Counted from the first letter of the stretch, positions 44,921 through 55,014 are shown. The stretch: DNA of 64,000 nucleotides from JASGDN01 sp049841275 (GCA_049841275.1 JASGDN010000091.1:24407-88406); one strand, 5' to 3'. A program made the numbers and translations. Notes: a model not told the origin generated them from the letters alone.

Positions 44921-46417
44921 TCAGGCGATCGGATCAAAGATGCGGACGGTTTTGTCCCAGTCCGGTTCCGCGAACTCGCGGTCGAGTGGGAAGACCGGGC
45001 GCTCCACGCGATGGAACGGCAGTGACTCGATATCCTGGTTCACGGCGCCCGGTGTCAGTGCCTGGAAGGCGGCCGATGCTGCGTTCTTCAGCTCCGGCTC
45101 CAGATAGCCCCACTTGCCGACCGTGATGTCGAAATCGGGGATGGCGAGACCGAGGTTCGCGAACTCCTTGAGGTGGTGATACGGCTTGCGTTTCGTCGGG
45201 ATCACGACGTGAACGCCGCCGGACTTCACAACCACGATATCGCCGCCAACCGGGTCGTTCTCGTAGATCGAGAAGACGGTGCCGGTGAAGGTAAACGGGC
45301 TGCCATTTACTGGATCGTTGATGCCGCCGATGGTGACCGTCACCTCGCCGCCGATGCCGGCGGTCTTCGCCGCCTGCACGGCGTCCGGGCTGGCGATGGC
45401 GGAAACCATCGCCGTGCGCTCGCCGGATGCCAGCGCGGGATTCGCCAGCAGGCGTTCGACCATATACGGGATGTCGCCCGCGCCGCCCGCCGTCGGGTTG
45501 TCGCCGGAGTCGCTGATGAGGACGGCCTTCTGGTTCAGCTTCAGCGCTTCCTCGATCGTCCAGTCGGCCGGGCCGGTCGGAACGCCGAAGCGGAACTCGT
45601 CGCGCGCATCCCAGTACCGTTTCGCGATCTTCTTCGCCTCGCGGCGGATCGCCTCGACATCGGTCCCGGTGACGACGGTCGTGGCATTCGCGCGCGGCTG
45701 ATCGGCCCAGACGTAGCCGACCCAGAGCGAGGCATCCATCACGCCCGGGATGCCGTCGGACTCCTCAAGCCGTTTGTAGACAGTCGTGCCTGGTTCCCAC
45801 ATCGTGCTGGTCTTCTCACCGGGGAGATTGACCGGGATGCGCGCCCAGGCGCGGGAAGGGCGTGTTCCTGAGTCGAGCAGTGAGAGCAGGTTGCGAACGG
45901 CGCGCGCCTTCGTCTCCATCGCGTCGACGTGCGGAGCCTGGCGGTAGGCCGTGAAACAGTCGACCGCGCTGACGAGGACATCGGAGACGTTGCCGTGGAG
46001 GTCCATGCCGGTGGAGATGATGCATTCCGGTCCGACGATCTCGCGGATGGCGGCGATGAGGTCGCCTTCCGCGTCGTCGAGGCCGCTCACGCTCATGGCG
46101 CCGTGGATGTCGTAGAAGAAGCCGTCCAGCGGCAGGATGGCGCGGAGGCGCTCCAGGAGCTCGCCTTTCATCGCGGTGTAGCTCTCGCTTGCGACCGGGC
46201 CGCCTGGGATGGCGCGGGCTTTCAGCGTGCCCAGCCATTCGACATCCTCGCGACCCTCGAAGATGCCGTCGGTGAAATAGGGGTAGTTCGCGACGATCTC
46301 GTCGCCGCGCTGGATCGTGAAGTCATCGATGGTGGCAGGCAATGGCGAGAAGGTGCTGCTTTCGATCGCGATGCCGCCGATGCCGATGCGATAGTGGTTC
46401 CGTTTGTCCTGCGTCAT
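44921..46417 (-). CDS. M81-family (MlrC-like) metallopeptidase
   Basis: 498 aa. N-terminal MlrC domain: RIGIGGIAIESSTFSPLPA, GFFYDIHGAMSVSG and STGMDLHGNVSDV, whose His/Asp residues are the expected zinc ligands. The C-terminal MlrC domain shows SDSGDNPTAGGAGDIPYMVE. The family is named after microcystinase C, which degrades linear microcystin peptides; most members have unknown peptide substrates. No strong SD before ATG 46417 (GGGATC). Divergent from the serine hydrolase. Confidence 0.9.
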   Translation of the reverse strand: MTQDKRNHYRIGIGGIAIESSTFSPLPATIDDFTIQRGDEIVANYPYFTDGIFEGREDVEWLGTLKARAIPGGPVASESYTAMKGELLERLRAILPLDGFFYDIHGAMSVSGLDDAEGDLIAAIREIVGPECIISTGMDLHGNVSDVLVSAVDCFTAYRQAPHVDAMETKARAVRNLLSLLDSGTRPSRAWARIPVNLPGEKTSTMWEPGTTVYKRLEESDGIPGVMDASLWVGYVWADQPRANATTVVTGTDVEAIRREAKKIAKRYWDARDEFRFGVPTGPADWTIEEALKLNQKAVLISDSGDNPTAGGAGDIPYMVERLLANPALASGERTAMVSAIASPDAVQAAKTAGIGGEVTVTIGGINDPVNGSPFTFTGTVFSIYENDPVGGDIVVVKSGGVHVVIPTKRKPYHHLKEFANLGLAIPDFDITVGKWGYLEPELKNAASAAFQALTPGAVNQDIESLPFHRVERPVFPLDREFAEPDWDKTVRIFDPIA

Positions 46418-46627
46418 GGGTGCGTGATCCCGTTCTTTCCGTTCGTTGGCGCGTGGAGATGCGCTGCAAAACCCAACCTTGGGACGGTATCCGAGGTTCC
46501 TGTCCGACGCAAGGGACCTCCGGACCCGGCCCGGTGGCTGCGTGCCGATCGAGCAGGTTGACGGATTGCGGTTCGCTGGGCAGCATGGTGGCAGGAGTTG
46601 CGTACTGTGGCTGGACGGGAGGGGAAG

Positions 46628-47779
46628 ATGGCGGCGAACGAGATGGTGACTGGAACGACTGACGCAGCCCGGCTCGACGCGGCGATCGATGCCGCGCTAG
46701 CGGAGGAGCGGGTCGTTGGCGGGGTGGTGCAGGTCTCCCGTGGTGGCGAACCGGCCTACGAACGTGCATTCGGTCTCGCCGATCGCGAAGCCGGTACGCC
46801 GGTGACCGCGGATACGATCTTCCGGCTGGCGTCGGTGACGAAGCCGGTCGTTTCGTTGACGGCATTGCGCCTGATCGAGCAGGACGAGATGTCGCTCGAC
46901 GATCCGATCCATGAATGGCTGCCGGATTTTCGTCCGGTTGGGCCGGACGGGCAGCCAGCCACGATCCTGATTCGTCACCTGTTGACGCACACGTCGGGGC
47001 TCTCCTATGCCGTGGCGGACCAGGGCGTTTCGACCGGGCTCGCGCAGCCCGGGCTTTCCATGACGGACAACCTCGCGAGGCTGGCCGCCTTGCCGTTGCC
47101 GTTCATGCCCGGAACGTCATGGGCCTACGGCCTCTCCATTGACGTGCTGGGTGCAGTGATCCAGAAGGTGACGTGCGGCACGCTGGAAGAGGCGGTGCGT
47201 GATCACGTCTTGCGTCCGCTCGGTCTGCCGGCCGATGCCTTCGTCTTCGCGTTGCCGGAAGGAACGCCGAACCTTGCGGTGCCATACGTCAACGACGACC
47301 CACGTCCGCACCGGATGACGGGTGAGGAGACCGTCGGCGCGGGAAATGGGGATTCCGGCACGACGTTCGACCCGGCGCGCATCTTCGACGCGGCATCGTT
47401 CCAGTCGGGCGGGGCCGGGGCGGCGAGCACCGGTTCGGTGATTCATGCGATCCTGGAGGCGGTTCGGCGGGATGCCGAAGATGGACGCGGCCGGCTGCTT
47501 TCGCGGGCGATGGCCAAAGCCCTCTTCGAGAGCCAGATCGGGGCGCTGCTCACCGAACCGGGAACGGCGTTCAGCTTCGCCGGTGCAGTGGTGCTCGATC
47601 CGAAGCAGGTAGGATCGCCGGTGGCGCCGGGAACGTTGCGATGGGGAGGCGTCTATGGCCACAACTGGTTCGTCGATCCCACGGTGGGACTGACGGCGAC
47701 CATCCTGACCAACACGATCTTCGAAGGCATGAATGGCCAGCTGACTGTGGACATCCGGAATGCGCTCTACGCGCGCTGA
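46628..47779 (+). CDS. Class C beta-lactamase-like serine hydrolase
   Basis: 383 aa from ATG 46628, directly after GGGAGGGGAAG; the frame opens at 46598. Catalytic S-x-x-K at 69-72 (LASVTKPVV). The usual YxN is YGLS, so the Asn is missing. HTSGLSYA and a late GHNWFVDP complete the penicillin-binding-protein fold. No signal peptide, so it is probably a cytosolic esterase or D-peptidase rather than a resistance enzyme. Confidence 0.88.
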   Translation: MAANEMVTGTTDAARLDAAIDAALAEERVVGGVVQVSRGGEPAYERAFGLADREAGTPVTADTIFRLASVTKPVVSLTALRLIEQDEMSLDDPIHEWLPDFRPVGPDGQPATILIRHLLTHTSGLSYAVADQGVSTGLAQPGLSMTDNLARLAALPLPFMPGTSWAYGLSIDVLGAVIQKVTCGTLEEAVRDHVLRPLGLPADAFVFALPEGTPNLAVPYVNDDPRPHRMTGEETVGAGNGDSGTTFDPARIFDAASFQSGGAGAASTGSVIHAILEAVRRDAEDGRGRLLSRAMAKALFESQIGALLTEPGTAFSFAGAVVLDPKQVGSPVAPGTLRWGGVYGHNWFVDPTVGLTATILTNTIFEGMNGQLTVDIRNALYAR

Positions 47780-47799
47780 TCCGCGTGGTCTCCCAAACG

Positions 47800-47837
47800 A
47801 ATCCCGCCCGGACGATGTCGATCGTCCGGGCGGGATT
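47800..47837. terminator. Bidirectional intrinsic terminator
   Basis: Perfect 17-bp stem (47800-47816 with 47821-47837), loop GTCG, between convergent genes. Confidence 0.82.
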
Positions 47838-47854
47838 CGCTCTATGTGGAGACG

Positions 47855-48625
47855 TCAGGCCACCGTCCTCAGGTAGTGGGCCGCTTCCGGTGTGCGTTCG
47901 TGGGCGGTCATCGGCGTCACCTGCGTCGTCAGCTTCGGCACGCCCTGGACTTCGCCGATGGCGTCGGTCAGGTTGTTCAGGCTGCGCACGAGCCGGGTGG
48001 TGTCGCTGAGCGCTGCCGTGTGATTGATTGCGACGATCTCCAGAGTCGAGCGGCTGTAGGCAAGCGCCTGCTGGAGATTGAGCATCTGCACAACTTGACG
48101 GTCGAGCGCCTCCCGCGTGCGGATGTCGAGCGGCCGCCGTTCGCCGGTCGGATACAGGATCTGGCATCGCTCGGCGAGGCTCGCCGCGGCGGTCACCGCC
48201 TCCTCGACCCGCTGCGTGAACTCGGCGGGCATGGCGCCGACGCTCGCATCGATCCGCCGAAACTGTTCGCTGTCCATCCTCGCCATCAGGTGCTTCAGCT
48301 GGGCGGCTTCGTCCAGTACGCCGAGGATGGCGGCGCGCGCCGGCTCCCGCGCGGGGAGCGATCGCTTCACCCACTCCCGCGTGCGCCGAATCGGGCCGGC
48401 GCCCTTGACGCGGGTTCGGGCGCCCAACGGACGTGGCCGGGTGCGGAGGAGCACCAGGAGGACGGCGGCCGGAAGGAGGGTTGGCATGAAGACGATGAAC
48501 GAGACGAGGAATGCCCATCCTTGCGCAAAGAGCACGCCGGTGAGGAAAAAACCCGTCACGATGAGCATCATGACAGACGCGATCGCGCCGACGAAAATAG
48601 TGAAGGCGGTACGGATGATGGGCAT
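47855..48625 (-). CDS. Membrane protein with C-terminal cytosolic helical domain
   Basis: 256 aa; AGGACAGGA before ATG 48625. Two membrane helices (~8-31 and ~36-61), then a basic stretch and about 180 residues of predicted helix (DEAAQLKHLMARMDSEQFRR, LAERCQILYPTGERRPLDIR). Not recognised. Possibly a coiled-coil signalling or scaffolding protein. Confidence 0.65.
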   Translation of the reverse strand: MPIIRTAFTIFVGAIASVMMLIVTGFFLTGVLFAQGWAFLVSFIVFMPTLLPAAVLLVLLRTRPRPLGARTRVKGAGPIRRTREWVKRSLPAREPARAAILGVLDEAAQLKHLMARMDSEQFRRIDASVGAMPAEFTQRVEEAVTAAASLAERCQILYPTGERRPLDIRTREALDRQVVQMLNLQQALAYSRSTLEIVAINHTAALSDTTRLVRSLNNLTDAIGEVQGVPKLTTQVTPMTAHERTPEAAHYLRTVA

Positions 48626-48822
48626 GGTCCTGTCCTGACAACCTGTGCAACGGGTTTTCGGGAACTCCCGGTGCGGTTCCGGTCAGCTCCGCGGTTCGTG
48701 CTTCAAGGATGCACCAAGGCGCCCGATATCGACATGGGGGATAGCCTCCCTCTTTTCCGCCGAGCCAGCGGAGCCTGATCCGGGACCTCAACGACACGAT
48801 GAAAAATGCGGCTCTACAGACA

Positions 48823-48850
48823 TTGCGCGCCCGCGAATATCTGGTACTAT
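48823..48850 (+). promoter_or_regulatory. Possible sigma70-type promoter
   Basis: TTGCGC (48823-48828), 16-nt spacer, TACTAT (48845-48850), about 130 nt before the small membrane protein gene. Confidence 0.4.
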
Positions 48851-48979
48851 CCGATCGTGCCTTGGGGCCGATCGGTCGGTTAACCAGCCTCCCGGGTGGG
48901 GACCTTATTCCTAGCCTCTATTGCGACACCCGGTGGATGTTTCATGCCCCGAGCGCGCGATGCTCACCAAGGCCCAAGC

Positions 48980-49432
48980 ATGAACCAAACCAATACGTTT
49001 GTTCCCCTCCAGGCCGATCACGACAGTCACGGGCCGGGCGGGACAGCCCGGCGCAGCGTCGCTCGTCGCGTCACGGTGGGCTTTGCCTTTGTGGCTCCGG
49101 TTGTCGCATGGCTGATCGTGCTGCTGGCGGTGTACCCGGATGTGTCACTCCCACTCTGGGCGCGTGGCGCGCTGCTCTTGCCTCGGCTCGTGATGGTGCT
49201 TGCGGGGATCTGGCTGATCGACTCGATCCGCTGGGGCTACCGGCTGAGCCTGCTCTCGTTGGTGGTCGCTATCGGCACGTCCGTCGCGGTCGTGACCGGA
49301 ATGCCGGATGCATCTCGAGTCGTGCGGCTGGAACTGGCTGGTTCGGTCGTGCTGCCGGCGCTGGGGCTCGTGCTGCTCGCCAACCATCTCATGCGGCTGC
49401 GTCGCGCTTCCAGCGTCCGGACGCTGTTCTAG
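48980..49432 (+). CDS. Small integral membrane protein
   Basis: 150 aa from ATG 48980 (AAGG at 7 nt); ATG 48944 in the same frame is less likely. Four hydrophobic helices (VGFAFVAPVVAWLIVLLAVY, GALLLPRLVMVLAGIWLI, and two more). Short Arg-rich tail. No family recognised. Confidence 0.6.
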   Translation: MNQTNTFVPLQADHDSHGPGGTARRSVARRVTVGFAFVAPVVAWLIVLLAVYPDVSLPLWARGALLLPRLVMVLAGIWLIDSIRWGYRLSLLSLVVAIGTSVAVVTGMPDASRVVRLELAGSVVLPALGLVLLANHLMRLRRASSVRTLF

Positions 49433-49457
49433 GCGACGCGATACCACGGAGCGAATG

Positions 49458-49518
49458 GCACGAAAACAGGAAGAAGGAGCGGCCCGCACAGGGCCGCTCC
49501 TTCTTCCTGTTTTCGTGC
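49458..49518. terminator. Very long bidirectional terminator
   Basis: Perfect 28-bp stem (49458-49485 with 49491-49518), 5-nt loop, between convergent genes. The A-rich/T-rich arms give a T tract on both strands. Confidence 0.82.
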
Positions 49519-49565
49519 ACGTTCACACGGTAGTGCCGTGAGGGCGGACCGACCGCGAGCCCTGC

Positions 49566-50501
49566 TTACGGCACACGATATCCGGCGGCCCGGAACAGTT
49601 CGTACCACTCGGCGCGGGTGAGCGGGATGTCCGATCCCTGCGCGGCGCCGGCGACCCGCTCGGGGGATGTGGTACCCAGCACGACCTGCATGGCCGCGGG
49701 GTGACGGGTGATCCAGGCGGTGGCGATCGCGATCGGTGGTACATCGTAGGCAGCGGCGATGCGATCGATGACGGCGTTTAGCTTGGGGTACCCTGGATTG
49801 TCGAGGAAGACGCCGTTGAAGAATCCGGCCTGGAATGGCGACCATGCCTGGATGGTGATGTCGTGCAGCCGGCAGTAGTCGAGGATGCCGCCGCCGTCGA
49901 TGGTTATGGACTGGTCCTCACCGTGCATGTTCGCGGCGATGCCCTGGGCGATGATCGGGGCGTGGGTGATCGAGAGTTGGACCTGATTCGCGATCAACGG
50001 TTGGCGGACGGACTTCTTCAACAGGTCGATCTGGCGTGGTGTGTGGTTGGACACGCCGAAGGCCCGGACCTTTCCTGCTGCGTGGAGATCGTCGAAGGCG
50101 CGGGCGACCTCGTCCGGCTCCACGAGCGTGTCCGGTCGATGGAGCAGCAGGATGTCGATGTAGTCCGTCTGCAAGGCCTTGAGCGAATCCTCGACCGATC
50201 CGACCAGGTGCTCGTACGAGAAGTCGAAGTACGGTCCTTCCCGGACGATCCCTGCCTTCGTCTGGATGACGATCTCGGACCGTTCCGCCGGCGTGAGCTG
50301 GAGTGCCTCTGCGAATCGTGCCTCGCATCCATGCAGGGTCGCGCCATAGACCGCTGCATGGTCGAAGAATGTGATGCCGGCTTCGCGGGCGACGCGCACG
50401 AGTTCGCGGATTTCCTCGTCGGTCTTGTTTGCGATGCGCATCATTCCGAGAACGACATTTGGCGCGACGATGTCGCTTCCCGGCATCGTGAGTGTTTTCA
50501 T
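49566..50501 (-). CDS. Aldo/keto reductase (YdhF-like)
   Basis: 311 aa; GAGG 7 nt before ATG 50501. TIM-barrel oxidoreductase with the Asp-Tyr-Lys-His tetrad: FFDHAAVYG, IQTKAGI and ILLLHRPD. The C-terminal WITRHPAAMQVVLGTTSPER binds NADP. Reduces carbonyls with NAD(P)H; substrate unknown. One of three AKR genes in the window, not closely related to the other two. Confidence 0.9.
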   Translation of the reverse strand: MKTLTMPGSDIVAPNVVLGMMRIANKTDEEIRELVRVAREAGITFFDHAAVYGATLHGCEARFAEALQLTPAERSEIVIQTKAGIVREGPYFDFSYEHLVGSVEDSLKALQTDYIDILLLHRPDTLVEPDEVARAFDDLHAAGKVRAFGVSNHTPRQIDLLKKSVRQPLIANQVQLSITHAPIIAQGIAANMHGEDQSITIDGGGILDYCRLHDITIQAWSPFQAGFFNGVFLDNPGYPKLNAVIDRIAAAYDVPPIAIATAWITRHPAAMQVVLGTTSPERVAGAAQGSDIPLTRAEWYELFRAAGYRVP

Positions 50502-50622
50502 GGACGATCCTCAAGTTGCGTCTGTAATTCGCGGAACGAGTCAGATAGAGTGGTAAGGACCGGATGTCGTCCTTCGCCAGCTTCCGGCGCGCCATTGTAC
50601 GGTTCTCGCCGTCGCACAGACA

Positions 50623-50660
50623 CCTCGCCGGAAGGCGAGGTGTCTGTGCGCCAGAGGGCG
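50623..50660 (-). terminator. Intrinsic terminator of the MBL hydrolase gene
   Basis: Perfect 17-bp stem (50623-50639 with 50644-50660), loop GGAA, ending 2 nt from the stop codon at 50662. Confidence 0.75.
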
Positions 50661-50661
50661 G

Positions 50662-51426
50662 TCAGCTCCTGGCGAAGGACATCGTCTCGCCATCGGCCGG
50701 GAGGAGGACGCGGTCTTGAGCGCCCAGCTCGCGCAACCGTGCGTCGATGGTGGCGCGCGTCTCTCCACAATGATTGATCGCCTCCAGGTGATCGACCACG
50801 ATGGTGGTATCGGTCGCGTGACGCTGTACGGCGGCAATATCTTCGGCGGTCATCACGATCGGATCGCTGGTCGTGAAACGGGCACCGCCGCCATTGGCCA
50901 CGATCACGGACGGATGGTGCCGGTCGATCGTGGCGGCGACGGGCGGGTACCAGATGGTGTCTTCAGTAAGGTAAAGCGTCGGCTCACCCGGCGCGGCAAG
51001 CACGAACCCGGAGGCGGGCGCCATCGCTTTGGCGATCTCACCGGTGCCGTGCTGTGCGGACGTGCGGGTGATCGTGATGGGGCCCCAGGCGATCTCGCCG
51101 GCGACCGGGAGCAGGTTGGTGAACCCGTCCGCTGTGAGTCGTTCCACGTCTTCCGGCTGGCAGATGAGCGGGATCGCATGAGCGAACGTCTCCTTTGCCG
51201 TGGCGTCGAAATGGTCCTGGTGGAGATGGGTCACCAGCAACGCGTCGGCATTGGCGAGTGATTCGGCGGCGTTGGGCGGCAGTTCGACGAGCGGATTGCG
51301 TCGGTCGTTCGCCGTGTTGGGAATTGCCGGTCGCGCATCCATCGGATCAAGCATCGGATCGACGATGATGTGCTTGCCGGCGTAGGTGAGCGCGAGTGTC
51401 GCGCTGCGAATCAGCGTCAGGTGCAT
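50662..51426 (-). CDS. MBL-fold metal-dependent hydrolase (UlaG-like)
   Basis: 254 aa from ATG 51426 (GAGG just upstream). Metallo-beta-lactamase motif ALLVTHLHQDHFDATAKE (HxHxDH), with later ligands in TSAQHGTG and VVDHLEAINH. The short form with LIRSATLALTYAGKHIIVDP at the start is the L-ascorbate-lactonase-like group. Specific substrate unknown. Divergent from trpB2. Confidence 0.88.
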   Translation of the reverse strand: MHLTLIRSATLALTYAGKHIIVDPMLDPMDARPAIPNTANDRRNPLVELPPNAAESLANADALLVTHLHQDHFDATAKETFAHAIPLICQPEDVERLTADGFTNLLPVAGEIAWGPITITRTSAQHGTGEIAKAMAPASGFVLAAPGEPTLYLTEDTIWYPPVAATIDRHHPSVIVANGGGARFTTSDPIVMTAEDIAAVQRHATDTTIVVDHLEAINHCGETRATIDARLRELGAQDRVLLPADGETMSFARS

Positions 51427-51565
51427 GGGGGCCTCGATGCTGGGGATGCTAGGCCGCGCGGCGATGCGAAGAACCTCGTACAATCGCGGCAGCTACACGC
51501 GAACAGATTCGCGCGGATGGTGGCCCGCTGGCCAGGTTGCCCGATTGTCGCATACGAGGTGATCG

Positions 51566-52939
51566 ATGAGTTCCGAGACGACGAAGTACGTGCTGGGAGA
51601 AGATCGCATTCCAACCGCCTGGTACAACATTGCGGCCGACTTGCCGGAACCGCTGCCACCGCCGTTGCATCCGGGCACGCACCAGCCGATCGGTCCGGAG
51701 GCGTTGGAACCGCTCTTTCCGATGTCACTGATCTTGCAGGAAGTCTCCACCGACCGCTATATCGAGATCCCGGACCCGGTGCGGGATGTCTATCGCCTCT
51801 GGCGTCCGACGCCGCTCTACCGGGCACGGCGGCTTGAACGGGCTCTAGACCTGCCGACCGGTGTGCGCATCTTCTACAAGTATGAGGGGACCAATGCGGC
51901 CGGCAGTCACAAGCCGAACACGGCGGTGCCGCAGGCGTATTACAATCGCGAGGCGGGGACGAAACGCATCACGACCGAGACCGGCGCCGGGCAGTGGGGC
52001 TCCTCCCTGGCGATGGCCTGTGCCTTCTTCGGGATCGAGCTGAAGGTCTACATGGTGAAGGTCTCCTACGAACAGAAGCCCTACCGGCGGGCGCTGATGG
52101 AGACCTGGGGCGCCACATGCGTGCCAAGTCCGAGTCTGGACACCGAGGCGGGCCAGCGAATCCTCGCCGCGACGCCGGACACCACCGGCTCCCTTGGCAT
52201 CGCCATCTCGGAAGCCGTCGAGGACGCCGCCAGCCGCGAGGATACGAAATACTCGCTGGGGTCGGTGTTGAACCACGTCATGCTGCACCAGACGGTGATC
52301 GGGCAGGAAGCAGTGGAGCAACTCGACATGGCCGATGCGTGGCCGGATGTCGTCGTTGGTTGCGTGGGCGGCGGTTCGAACTTCGCCGGACTCGCGTTCC
52401 CGTTCGTGCAACAGAAGCTCGGTGGCAAGCAAGTTCGCGTGGTCGCCGCCGAACCTGCCGCCTGCCCATCGCTCACGCGCGGCGAGTATCGCTACGACTT
52501 CGGGGACACCGCCGGACTGACGCCGCTGCTGAAGATGCATACGCTGGGACATTCGTTCCTGCCAGCGGGATTCCATGCGGGCGGCCTGCGCTATCACGGG
52601 TCCGCTCCCCTCGTGAGCGCGCTGCTCGATCGTGGGTTGATCGAGGCGGTGGCGGTGGACCAGCTCCCGACCTTCGAGACGGCTATTGCGTTTGCCCGGA
52701 GCGAGGGGATCGTTCCGGCTCCGGAGTCGGCGCACGCCATTCGTGCCGCCGTCGACGAGGCGCTGGCCGCGCGGGATGCGGGCGAGGATCGGACGATCCT
52801 CTTCGGCCTCTCGGGCAATGGCAATCTCGATCTCGCGGCGTACCAGAACTACCTGGCCGGCAAGCTGACGAATTATCAGCATCCGCAGGAGGAGATCGAG
52901 GCGGCGCTGGCCGAGCTTCCGGAAATCGCCGCCGACTGA
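51566..52939 (+). CDS. trpB2: TrpB2-type tryptophan synthase beta chain
   Basis: 457 aa; GAGGTGAT 5 nt before ATG 51566. PLP enzyme with Lys116 in TNAAGSHKPNTA, TTETGAGQWGSSLAMAC and GCVGGGSNFAGLAFP. The long N-terminal extension (~50 residues) and the R-P-T-P-L-Y-R start mark the TrpB2 group, which joins indole and serine to make tryptophan, often without TrpA. No other trp genes are in the window. Confidence 0.92.
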   Translation: MSSETTKYVLGEDRIPTAWYNIAADLPEPLPPPLHPGTHQPIGPEALEPLFPMSLILQEVSTDRYIEIPDPVRDVYRLWRPTPLYRARRLERALDLPTGVRIFYKYEGTNAAGSHKPNTAVPQAYYNREAGTKRITTETGAGQWGSSLAMACAFFGIELKVYMVKVSYEQKPYRRALMETWGATCVPSPSLDTEAGQRILAATPDTTGSLGIAISEAVEDAASREDTKYSLGSVLNHVMLHQTVIGQEAVEQLDMADAWPDVVVGCVGGGSNFAGLAFPFVQQKLGGKQVRVVAAEPAACPSLTRGEYRYDFGDTAGLTPLLKMHTLGHSFLPAGFHAGGLRYHGSAPLVSALLDRGLIEAVAVDQLPTFETAIAFARSEGIVPAPESAHAIRAAVDEALAARDAGEDRTILFGLSGNGNLDLAAYQNYLAGKLTNYQHPQEEIEAALAELPEIAAD

Positions 52940-52999
52940 CCGTGCACGCGACTGCATCCGGCCGTTGTGGTGGCGCACGCGTTCTGCGAATGCAGGTAC

Positions 53000-53036
53000 A
53001 GGAAAGCCGAAGCGGGCACTCCGCTTCGGCTTTCCT
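53000..53036. terminator. Bidirectional intrinsic terminator
   Basis: Perfect 16-bp stem (53000-53015 with 53021-53036), loop GCACT, between trpB2 and the convergent peptide-binding protein gene. Confidence 0.82.
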
Positions 53037-53065
53037 CTGTATGGTGGCTCGTGGATTGAGCGTGC

Positions 53066-54886
53066 CTACTGGTTGATCCAGACGAATGGAAGTTGCCAGA
53101 AGGTGCCAAAGGCGTTCGGCGGGTAGTTCTGGACGCGGTTCTGGAAACCGACCGCGCCCTTGTTGAAGTACATGAGTCCGACTGCCACGTCGTCGTTGAG
53201 GATGTTGTTCGATTCCTCGATGATCGCCATGCGCTTGGCGTCGTCGAATTCCTTCAGCTGCTCGTCGTTCAGCGCGTCGAACTCGGGATTGCTGTAGCGG
53301 GAGACGTTGAAGCCACCCTTGTCCGGCCACGAATCGGTGCGGTAAAGGATGCCCTGGTCTTCCTCGGTCCATGAGAGGCCGAACAGCGCCAGCTGGTAGT
53401 CGTTCTTGCCGACGATTTGCTCGATCAGGGCCGATTGCGCCAGTGTGGTCGGCGTGATGTCGACGCCGATCTCCTTCCAAGCCTGCTGCAGGTAGGCGAC
53501 GATCTGGTCGCTCGCGGGGTCGGAACTGTCGTAGTAGAACTCGGTGCTGAACTTCACGCCATCCTTCTCGCGGATGCCGTCCCCGTCGCTATCCACCCAC
53601 CCAGCGGACTCCAGCAGCGACTTCGCCTTCTCGACATCGTACGTATAGTGCGTCGAAAGACGGTCCGGCGCGTAGGCGCGGGAAGGAATAGGCTGCAGAC
53701 CCTCGGCGACAGTGGCGTTCCCAGCGAGGATGCCCTCGACCATACCGTCGCGGTCCAGCGCATACATGAGGGCCTGGCGGACTTCCTTCTGGTGGCAGAA
53801 CTTCGCAACCGCCGGATCCTGTTGCGGGCTGAAGAGTGTCCAGCTCCAGTCGTCGTAGGTGGCGACGGTCACATCCGTGCTTCCGTCGAAGTCCTTGATC
53901 TGCTGCGGGGGAACCGTGACGATGTCGGACTCGCCGGTCTTGAGGGTCTGGATCGCCGTGCTGAGGTCGGGCACGACACGGTAGGTTCCCTTGTCGATGG
54001 CCGGGATCATCTCCGGAACCCAGTACTGGTCCCAGCGCTCCATCGTCGCGTGATCGTTGGCCACCCATTCGACAAACCGGAACGGGCCGGAGCCGATCAC
54101 CTGAGACGGGTCGGTACCGGTGGATCCCGGAGCACTGCCCCAGTTGGCGACCGGGATGGATTCCCAGATGTGCTTCGGCATGATCGGCACGAGCAGGGCG
54201 GTCTTGTTCAGGAAGACAGCGTGCGCCGCGATCGCGTCGAGGCGTACGGTCTTCTCGTCGATCGCCGTGATGCTGGCGAGATTCGCGACGAGATCGGAGC
54301 GGTATGGCGAGACGCCGGAGGCGTCCATTGCCGCCTGAAACGAAAAGAGGACATCGTCTGCAGTGACGGGCTTGCCGTCGTGCCAGGTCGCATTCGCGTT
54401 GATATGGAAGATGACGGTGCGGAAATCGGCGCTGGTTTCCCAGTAATCGGCCAGATCGGGAACGACGGTTCCATCGATCACGCTCTGCGTCACGAGACTG
54501 TTGAACATGTTCTGGACGAGGAAGAGGGCGTAGGTATCGACGCGGATAAGCGGATTCACCGTCTCGATGTCGGAGGAGTTTGCATAGATCACCTCGCCGC
54601 CGGTCGATGCCGCTTCGGTGAAGGCAAAATGATCCCTCAGTTGCGCCAGATAGTCGTCCCGCGTGACCGAGCGGGTCATCGGGCCGGCCGGGCTCGCCAT
54701 CGGGGACGCTGCCGGCGATGCACCCGGTGAGGACCCTGGCGTCGCCTGGGCGCCGGCCGAGGATGCGAGCGCCAACGCCGTCCCTGCGGTCATCCCGGCT
54801 GCGGTGGCGAGGTGGACGAACGTGCGGCGGTCGATGCTTCCCGCGCGGCGTTGGTCGCAGGGGGCAGAGGGCGATGAGGTGGACAT
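53066..54886 (-). CDS. Peptide-type ABC solute-binding protein (family 5), copy 1
   Basis: 606 aa; AAAGGA 8 nt before ATG 54886. A leader with RRTFVHLATAAGMTAGTA followed by AQATPGSSPGASPAASP, typical export plus linker. The SBP family 5 body includes TVNPLIRVDTYALFLVQNMF, NATWHDGKPVTADDVLFSF, VIGSGPFRFVEW and EVRQALMYALDRDGMVEGIL. It captures oligopeptides or similar solutes outside the cell. No permease or ATPase genes lie in the window. A closely similar paralogue of equal length lies upstream. Confidence 0.92.
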   Translation of the reverse strand: MSTSSPSAPCDQRRAGSIDRRTFVHLATAAGMTAGTALALASSAGAQATPGSSPGASPAASPMASPAGPMTRSVTRDDYLAQLRDHFAFTEAASTGGEVIYANSSDIETVNPLIRVDTYALFLVQNMFNSLVTQSVIDGTVVPDLADYWETSADFRTVIFHINANATWHDGKPVTADDVLFSFQAAMDASGVSPYRSDLVANLASITAIDEKTVRLDAIAAHAVFLNKTALLVPIMPKHIWESIPVANWGSAPGSTGTDPSQVIGSGPFRFVEWVANDHATMERWDQYWVPEMIPAIDKGTYRVVPDLSTAIQTLKTGESDIVTVPPQQIKDFDGSTDVTVATYDDWSWTLFSPQQDPAVAKFCHQKEVRQALMYALDRDGMVEGILAGNATVAEGLQPIPSRAYAPDRLSTHYTYDVEKAKSLLESAGWVDSDGDGIREKDGVKFSTEFYYDSSDPASDQIVAYLQQAWKEIGVDITPTTLAQSALIEQIVGKNDYQLALFGLSWTEEDQGILYRTDSWPDKGGFNVSRYSNPEFDALNDEQLKEFDDAKRMAIIEESNNILNDDVAVGLMYFNKGAVGFQNRVQNYPPNAFGTFWQLPFVWINQ

Positions 54887-54936
54887 CCGGCAGGTCCTTT
54901 CAGGCGTGAGGCTGATTGCTGTGTGATAACCGAAGA

Positions 54937-54973
54937 GAGGGCAGGGAAGCAGTTGTGCTGCTTCCCTGCCCTC
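54937..54973 (-). terminator. Intrinsic terminator of the second binding-protein gene
   Basis: Perfect 16-bp stem (54937-54952 with 54958-54973), loop TTGTG, about 40 nt after the stop at 55015 on the minus strand. Confidence 0.78.
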
Positions 54974-55014
54974 CTATCATCGCACGCCGCTTCGGGCCGC
55001 GGAGGGAAATGTGT